A stretch of 64,000 nt of DNA, from the NCBI GenBank assembly GCA_913044165.1, contig CAJWMY010000002.1, positions 1 through 64,000 of the forward strand. Reading direction: 5' to 3'. How positions within the stretch are numbered: position 1 is the first letter of the stretch; each line of letters opens with the position of its first letter. The notes under the pieces are model-generated. The model ran no database searches and was not told where the DNA came from. It worked only from the letters and a program-made list of their open reading frames with translations. This document shows positions 58,699 through 64,000 of the stretch, in pieces. Position numbers and translations under genes: made by a program. The DNA comes from an uncultured Puniceicoccaceae bacterium (lineage in GTDB: Bacteria > Verrucomicrobiota > Verrucomicrobiia > Opitutales > Coraliomargaritaceae).

Positions 58699-60162
58699 TT
58701 AATGATTCTGCAAAAATTCAATCAATCGCATAGCGAGAATTGGTCCTATCCCTTTGATTTCTATAATATCGTGTATCGTTGCTTTTCTTAATTTAGAGAG
58801 ACTGCCAAAATGACAGAGAAGCAGGTTTTTCTTAACTTCACCAATACCTTTAAAATCATCTAGAACGGACTCTCTTATTTTTTGACTTCTAAGATCAGCA
58901 TTAAAATTATTTGCGAAGGCATGGGCTTCATCTCTGAGATATTGAAGTAATCTTAGTGCGGGATCTCGTAATGACAGGCTTAAATTCCTGCGGGCATCGG
59001 AAAAAATGATAGTTTCGTTTTTTTTGGATAGTCCGATTAATTCATTTGGATTGATTTTTAATTTAATGAAAGCTTTTAAGGCTGCATTCACTTGGCCTTT
59101 CCCGCCATCAATAATAATTAGATCAGGAAACGATTCCGCGTCATCACAAATTCGCTTGTAGCGCCTATAAATTACTTCTTCAATAGCTTTATAGTCGTCG
59201 TTTCCGATAAAAGACCGTATCTTATATCTTCGATATTGATTCCGCTTGGGCTTGCCCTCCTTAAAACATACCATGGCGGCAACGCAAAAGCTCCCTGAGA
59301 TATGAGAAACATCAAAGCATTCAATATGCTTGGGGTTAGATTTTAAATTTAGTGCATTTTTTAGAGTCAATAAACTTTCTTTTGCCGATATAAGTCCGAT
59401 TAAGTTTCTTTCAAATTTTCTTGTTCTTACGGAGCTTTCATTAATGGCATTAATTTGATCTCGGAGAAATCCCGCTTTCTCGTAATTTTTATTCTGAGCA
59501 TGAGCATACATCTTTGATTTAAGGTCTTTAATTATTTGTTCAGTTTCTCCTTCAAGAAATTCACACGCATTGGCTAATCGTATCCTATACTCTTTTTGTG
59601 TAACCTCATTGGGAAGGTTTGAAATTTCTGCTCTGGCGTCATCATAGAGCTTCCAAGTATCTGGGCCAATTTTTTTTGGTTTTGCATCATTAAGCAATAT
59701 TCCAAATTTCTGCTTCATAACATCTAGTGTCTTTCTTAGTGCTCTAGCATGGGGGAAAGGCCCATAGTAGCGGGAGCTCTTAAGAATTCGATGGCGAGTT
59801 AATTTGAATTTCGGTAAGTCTTCTTCGGGGTTTAGCTGAACTAATAAATAGTTTTTATCATCTTTCAAAGAAGTGTTATATTTTGGCTTATATTTTTTAA
59901 TCAACTGACTCTCCAGTAAAAGTGCTTCAGACTCAGACTTTACAACATAGAAATCAAAATATTCAATCTGCCCTACCATAGCTACAATTTTTGGATGTAA
60001 TTTAGAGTTAATAGCTGAATTTCGAAAATAATATGCTACTCTTCTTTTTAAACTTTTGGCTTTTCCTACATAAAGGATTTGTTTGAAGGAATTATACATT
60101 ATGTAAACCCCTGGTTTATTGGGTAATTTCCTTAATCTTTCCTTAATCCCTTCTTTAGGCAT
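58699..60162 (-). CDS. uvrC: Excinuclease ABC subunit C
   Basis: LPNKPGVYIMYNSFKQILYVGKAKSLKRRVAYYFR (GIY-YIG); UVR motif; ECFDVSHISGS; DLIIIDGGKGQVNAAL; HhH C-terminus. Confidence 0.96.
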   Translation of the reverse strand: MPKEGIKERLRKLPNKPGVYIMYNSFKQILYVGKAKSLKRRVAYYFRNSAINSKLHPKIVAMVGQIEYFDFYVVKSESEALLLESQLIKKYKPKYNTSLKDDKNYLLVQLNPEEDLPKFKLTRHRILKSSRYYGPFPHARALRKTLDVMKQKFGILLNDAKPKKIGPDTWKLYDDARAEISNLPNEVTQKEYRIRLANACEFLEGETEQIIKDLKSKMYAHAQNKNYEKAGFLRDQINAINESSVRTRKFERNLIGLISAKESLLTLKNALNLKSNPKHIECFDVSHISGSFCVAAMVCFKEGKPKRNQYRRYKIRSFIGNDDYKAIEEVIYRRYKRICDDAESFPDLIIIDGGKGQVNAALKAFIKLKINPNELIGLSKKNETIIFSDARRNLSLSLRDPALRLLQYLRDEAHAFANNFNADLRSQKIRESVLDDFKGIGEVKKNLLLCHFGSLSKLRKATIHDIIEIKGIGPILAMRLIEFLQNH

Positions 60163-60261
60163 AAAATGGTGAATTGAATCTTGTTTTAAAATATTAGCCT
60201 AAATTCATTTTTAAATGAGTGTCATGCTTGCCTTTAATTTAGTTTTTTTAATGATACAAAT

Positions 60262-61530
60262 ATGGCTCAAAAAGTAACAGTTAGTATTATAAATGTAGGT
60301 GATGAATTACTATTAGGCATTCGTACTAATAGTCATTTAACTTATTTAGGCAAGCAACTGTCATTTTTAGGGCTTAATATTGGTCACTGCCAAGTTATTC
60401 CGGATCAATTACAAGAAATTGAGAATTCAGTTAAAACTGCTCAGCTCCGATCTGAAATTATTATTATAACCGGCGGACTAGGGCCGACTAAAGATGATTT
60501 GACATTAGAAGGTGTCGCTAATGCCTTATGCAGACCCCTTGTCTATAATGAACTTATTTTTGAAAGTATAAAAAAGCGGTTTTCTCAATTAGGAAGAGAG
60601 ATTTCCTCAATTCATAAAAATCAATGTTATCAGCTTGAAGGAAGTAAATTACTGATGAATGAACGGGGGACAGCCCCTGGCTCGATAATTATTACTGAGA
60701 AATCTCTGATTGTCTTATTACCAGGCCCATCTCACGAGCTAAATCCAATGTTTATCAATTCAGTTATTCCTTATTTAAAGAAGCATTTTAGACTTTCCAA
60801 AAAGCCCGCTTATGTCCAACTGAGAACATGTGGCTTAGGCGAATCATCGGTAGAACAAAAAATATCTCCAATCCTGGAAAAATATCCTAACACAGAAGTA
60901 GCTTTTTGTGTTCATCTAGGAATTGTCGATGTCCGAATTAGTATGAAAAATGAGGTTTCTAAGCCAGACTATCTAGATATTATTGCAGGAGAATGCAGGT
61001 TAGTTTTGGCAGATAATTTTGTGGGGTATGGCTCAGTTTCTTTAGCCGAAGTTATTTACCATGAGTTGAGAGAGAGACAGCAAACATTAGCGGTTGCAGA
61101 ATCCTGTACGGGTGGGTTAATGGGGAATGCATTTACAGATATTTCAGGCGTGTCTAAAGTTTTCCAGGGAGGCGTTGTCTGTTATGCAAATGCAGTAAAA
61201 ATATTGCAGCTAGGCGTGCCCGAAGAAATCATTGAACAGCATGGGGCAGTTAGTGGCGAGTGTGCAATTGCAATGGCTTCAGGAGTTGCAGAAAACTTAA
61301 CATCTGATTATGGACTTAGTATTACAGGGTTCGCCGGACCGGAGGGAGGAACAAAAGATAATCCAGTAGGGACAATTCATATTGGCCTATACTCACCAGT
61401 TGGTATCTGGGCAAAAAGTGTACGATATGTCGGGGGAAGGCTCGATGTTAAAGCCCGAGCAGTTAATTCAGCCTTGGATTGGCTTAGACGTCTTTTAATT
61501 AAAGGCAAAAATTCTTTTTCCGGCAATTAA
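60262..61530 (+). CDS. cinA: CinA-family competence/damage-inducible protein
   Basis: IINVGDELLLGIRTNSHLTYLGKQLS; ITGGLGPTKDDLT; AVAESCTGGLMGNAFTDISGVSKVFQGGVVCYAN; GFAGPEGGTKDNPVGT. Confidence 0.95.
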   Translation: MAQKVTVSIINVGDELLLGIRTNSHLTYLGKQLSFLGLNIGHCQVIPDQLQEIENSVKTAQLRSEIIIITGGLGPTKDDLTLEGVANALCRPLVYNELIFESIKKRFSQLGREISSIHKNQCYQLEGSKLLMNERGTAPGSIIITEKSLIVLLPGPSHELNPMFINSVIPYLKKHFRLSKKPAYVQLRTCGLGESSVEQKISPILEKYPNTEVAFCVHLGIVDVRISMKNEVSKPDYLDIIAGECRLVLADNFVGYGSVSLAEVIYHELRERQQTLAVAESCTGGLMGNAFTDISGVSKVFQGGVVCYANAVKILQLGVPEEIIEQHGAVSGECAIAMASGVAENLTSDYGLSITGFAGPEGGTKDNPVGTIHIGLYSPVGIWAKSVRYVGGRLDVKARAVNSALDWLRRLLIKGKNSFSGN

Positions 61531-61591
61531 ATGACAGGAATTTAACTATTTTTGTCTCGCTAGAATTCATAGAAATTAGAAAAGTATTCAT

Positions 61592-62695
61592 ATGGTGGCT
61601 AATCTCAAATTCTCTTTTATATCCGGGGATGATGAATTTCTTGTTAATGAGAAAGCAAAAGTTTGGTTTGAAAGTAAGTCAAAAGGAATCACGGAAGAAT
61701 TGTCAAAAGAAGTAATTGATGGTCGTGCAAATAATATTGAAGAGGTTCGTCAAATAATAGAAAAATTTTCAGAAGGAATTCAGACACAGTCACTTTTTGG
61801 TGGCCCAAAAGTGATCTGGCTAAAGGCGGTTAATTTCCTAGCTAATTCTCAAATTGGGAATGCAAAAGGCACTCTTGACTTATTAGAGCATCTTAAAGTT
61901 ATTCTTGGTGGAATAGAGAAAAATTCTGTCTTAGTTCTAATAAGCGCATCTCCGATTTACAAGGTACGCAATTTTTATAAATGGTGCGCGGAGCACTCTG
62001 AATTTGTTACTGTCGATGGAAGTAAAGCTGGGTTGGCACAAATAAAAGAACGAATTAAAAAATCGTGTTCAGATTCAGATGTTAAAATAGATTTGTCGGC
62101 GATTCAAATGCTATTCGATAAAGTTCAAGGAAGCTCTAGGCTTATTTCGATGGAAATTGATAAATTAATAACATACGTTGGAAAATCTGGAATCATAGAT
62201 GAAGGACTTGTAAGCGAAATGGTACCTAGCTTTGGAGAGGGTGATTTTTTTGAAGCAACAGACGCGTTTTTTTCTGCTGATTTGATTTGGACGATGGATG
62301 CTATTAACCGACATTTTTTTACTCAATCAGAAGGCAGGCCATTATTAGGAAGTTTGCAGTCGCGTAATCGATTGATGATTCAACTCAGAATACTTAAGGA
62401 TTCTGGAGAGCTCCAATCGGGCTATCCTGGATTTCAAAAAAATGAATTGGCTAATTTATCAAAAAAATATGCGCAGCATTTCGAAGCGGATATTATTAAA
62501 TCAAATTTAAATATTTTTACACAAAACCCATATTACTTAGGTCGATTGGTTAAGGATTTGAGTAATTTTCCTTTAAAGCGTTTAATTGATTTTCAGATTG
62601 CTTTTGCCGAGACATTTGAAGCCATTATTAAGAGTCCTAAGTTGCAAGGAGAAGCATTCAAGCAAATGGCTATGAGATGCCTTGGGGCAAAATAA
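61592..62695 (+). CDS. holA: DNA polymerase III subunit delta
   Basis: FSFISGDDEFLVNEKAK; QSLFGGPKVIWLKAVNFL; SSRLISMEIDKLITYVG; HolA-like architecture. Confidence 0.85.
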   Translation: MVANLKFSFISGDDEFLVNEKAKVWFESKSKGITEELSKEVIDGRANNIEEVRQIIEKFSEGIQTQSLFGGPKVIWLKAVNFLANSQIGNAKGTLDLLEHLKVILGGIEKNSVLVLISASPIYKVRNFYKWCAEHSEFVTVDGSKAGLAQIKERIKKSCSDSDVKIDLSAIQMLFDKVQGSSRLISMEIDKLITYVGKSGIIDEGLVSEMVPSFGEGDFFEATDAFFSADLIWTMDAINRHFFTQSEGRPLLGSLQSRNRLMIQLRILKDSGELQSGYPGFQKNELANLSKKYAQHFEADIIKSNLNIFTQNPYYLGRLVKDLSNFPLKRLIDFQIAFAETFEAIIKSPKLQGEAFKQMAMRCLGAK

Positions 62696-62760
62696 GGTTT
62701 TCTGGGGCACTTTTTTGTCGTCTCCTCAGGAAAAATCCTTTCTATATTATATATTATTTT

Positions 62761-64000
62761 ATGTCTAAAAATACAGTAAATATATTAGCCGATCGTTATG
62801 CTTCAAATGAAATGAGAGAAATTTGGAGCGCAGAAGGTCGTGTACTACTAGAGAGAGATTATTGGATCGCCATTATTAAGGCTCAGAAATCATTAGGAAT
62901 TGATATTCCCGAAAATGCAATTGAGGCGTACGAGTTAGTAAAAGATAAGGTTGATTTGGAGTCTATTCAAAAAAGAGAATCGGTAACTCGCCATGACGTT
63001 AAAGCAAGAATTGAAGAGTTTTGTGAACTCGCTGGTTTTGAACATATACATAAGGGGTTAACTAGCCGAGATCTTACTGAGAATGTAGAGCAATTACAGA
63101 TTTTCCGGGGGCTGAAGCATATACAGTTAAAGGCTGCTGCCGCATTGCACATCTTATCAAAGCGAGCGGATGGCTGGAGCGATTTAGTAATGACAGCTAG
63201 AACGCATAATGTGCCAGCACAATTAACGACTTTCGGAAAGCGCCTTGCGATGTTTGGTGAGGATCTCCTGCTTGCGCTTCGAGAATTAAATCAAATTATT
63301 GAGCGTTATCCGGTCCGAGGACTTAAGGGGCCAGTTGGTACGCAGATGGATATGCTGACTCTTTTTGAAGGGGACGCAGGAAAAGTTGCTGAAATGGAAT
63401 CAATAATTTTGAATCATCTTGGAATTAAAAGCTCACTGGGAACGGTTGGCCAAGTTTACCCTAGAAGTCTCGATTTTGAAGTTGTTTCGGCATTTGTTCG
63501 CTTGGCTTCAGGGCCATCTAGTTTTGCAAAAACTATGAGAATTATGGCAGGACATGAACTTGCTAGCGAAGGATTCGCTAAAGGGCAGGTAGGTTCATCT
63601 GCAATGCCCCATAAGATGAACAGCAGGAGTTGTGAGCGATTGAATGGCTTTGCGGTTATTTTAAATGGTTACTTAACAATGGCAAGTGGACTAACTGGAG
63701 ATCAATGGAATGAAGGTGATGTTTCATGTTCGGTCGTTCGTAGGGTCTTCTTGCCAGATAGTTTTTATGCAATAGATGGACTAATTGACACATTTATAAC
63801 TGTTTTGAATCAAATGGAAGTTTATCCAGGAATGATAAAAAAGGAAAGGGAGCGCTATAGTCCATTTTTAGCAACAACTACTCTCTTAATGGAATCTGTA
63901 AAGCAAGGTGCAGGACGCGAAGCAGCTTATGAGGCTATTAAATCTCAAGCGGTTGCGGCAGCCCAAGCAATGCGCTCAGGAGAAATGGAACAAAACGATC
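62761..64000 (+). CDS. purB: Adenylosuccinate lyase, partial (runs off the right edge)
   Basis: ATG at 62761; MSKNTVNILADRYASNEMREIWSAEGRVLLERDYW...GLTSRDLTENV...GQVGSSAMPHKMNSRSCERLNGFA (fumarase/ASL signature). Confidence 0.95.
   Translation, partial: MSKNTVNILADRYASNEMREIWSAEGRVLLERDYWIAIIKAQKSLGIDIPENAIEAYELVKDKVDLESIQKRESVTRHDVKARIEEFCELAGFEHIHKGLTSRDLTENVEQLQIFRGLKHIQLKAAAALHILSKRADGWSDLVMTARTHNVPAQLTTFGKRLAMFGEDLLLALRELNQIIERYPVRGLKGPVGTQMDMLTLFEGDAGKVAEMESIILNHLGIKSSLGTVGQVYPRSLDFEVVSAFVRLASGPSSFAKTMRIMAGHELASEGFAKGQVGSSAMPHKMNSRSCERLNGFAVILNGYLTMASGLTGDQWNEGDVSCSVVRRVFLPDSFYAIDGLIDTFITVLNQMEVYPGMIKKERERYSPFLATTTLLMESVKQGAGREAAYEAIKSQAVAAAQAMRSGEMEQND

Overview
This is a gene-dense, AT-rich bacterial chromosomal window dominated by housekeeping genes: recA, mnmE, mnmG, ftsK, mutS, secA, lnt, the primary sigma factor, trpE, purK, purE, carA, folC, accD, truA, ruvC, mreBCD-mrdA, tyrS, ruvB, murA, prlC, purM, cmk, aroA, uvrC, cinA, holA and purB. 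It has one tRNA (Trp, CCA-encoded) and I saw no CRISPR array, transposon or prophage. Gene content (DUF5069, RapA-like SNF2, long-form PurM, AccD/SecA character) suggests a marine Verrucomicrobiota (Opitutae-like) lineage; this is inference. The first ~900 bp looks foreign: an AT-rich surface protein with GCT...DDGSC repeats and a LamG-like domain, joined to a 5'-truncated gamma-glutamylcyclotransferase-like gene, probably an assembly chimera. Most notable observations: (1) an exact 16-bp palindrome TGTTCCACGTGGAACA, matching the ParB parS consensus, embedded in mnmG within a MnmG-specific insertion; (2) loss of Cys4 zinc-ligand sets in both AccD and SecA; (3) an isolated two-gene unit encoding a membrane-anchored helical-repeat protein with a cysteine-less SUMF1/FGE-like domain and a degenerate pseudopilin; (4) a polybasic protein with an amphipathic, antimicrobial-peptide-like helix directly upstream of murA; (5) a MerC-like protein with a Cys-rich tail; (6) several AT-rich dyads at gene ends. 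purB at the right edge is absent from the supplied ORF track. No clearly new multi-gene defence or mobile system is visible. All calls come from reading the sequence; no database search was run.
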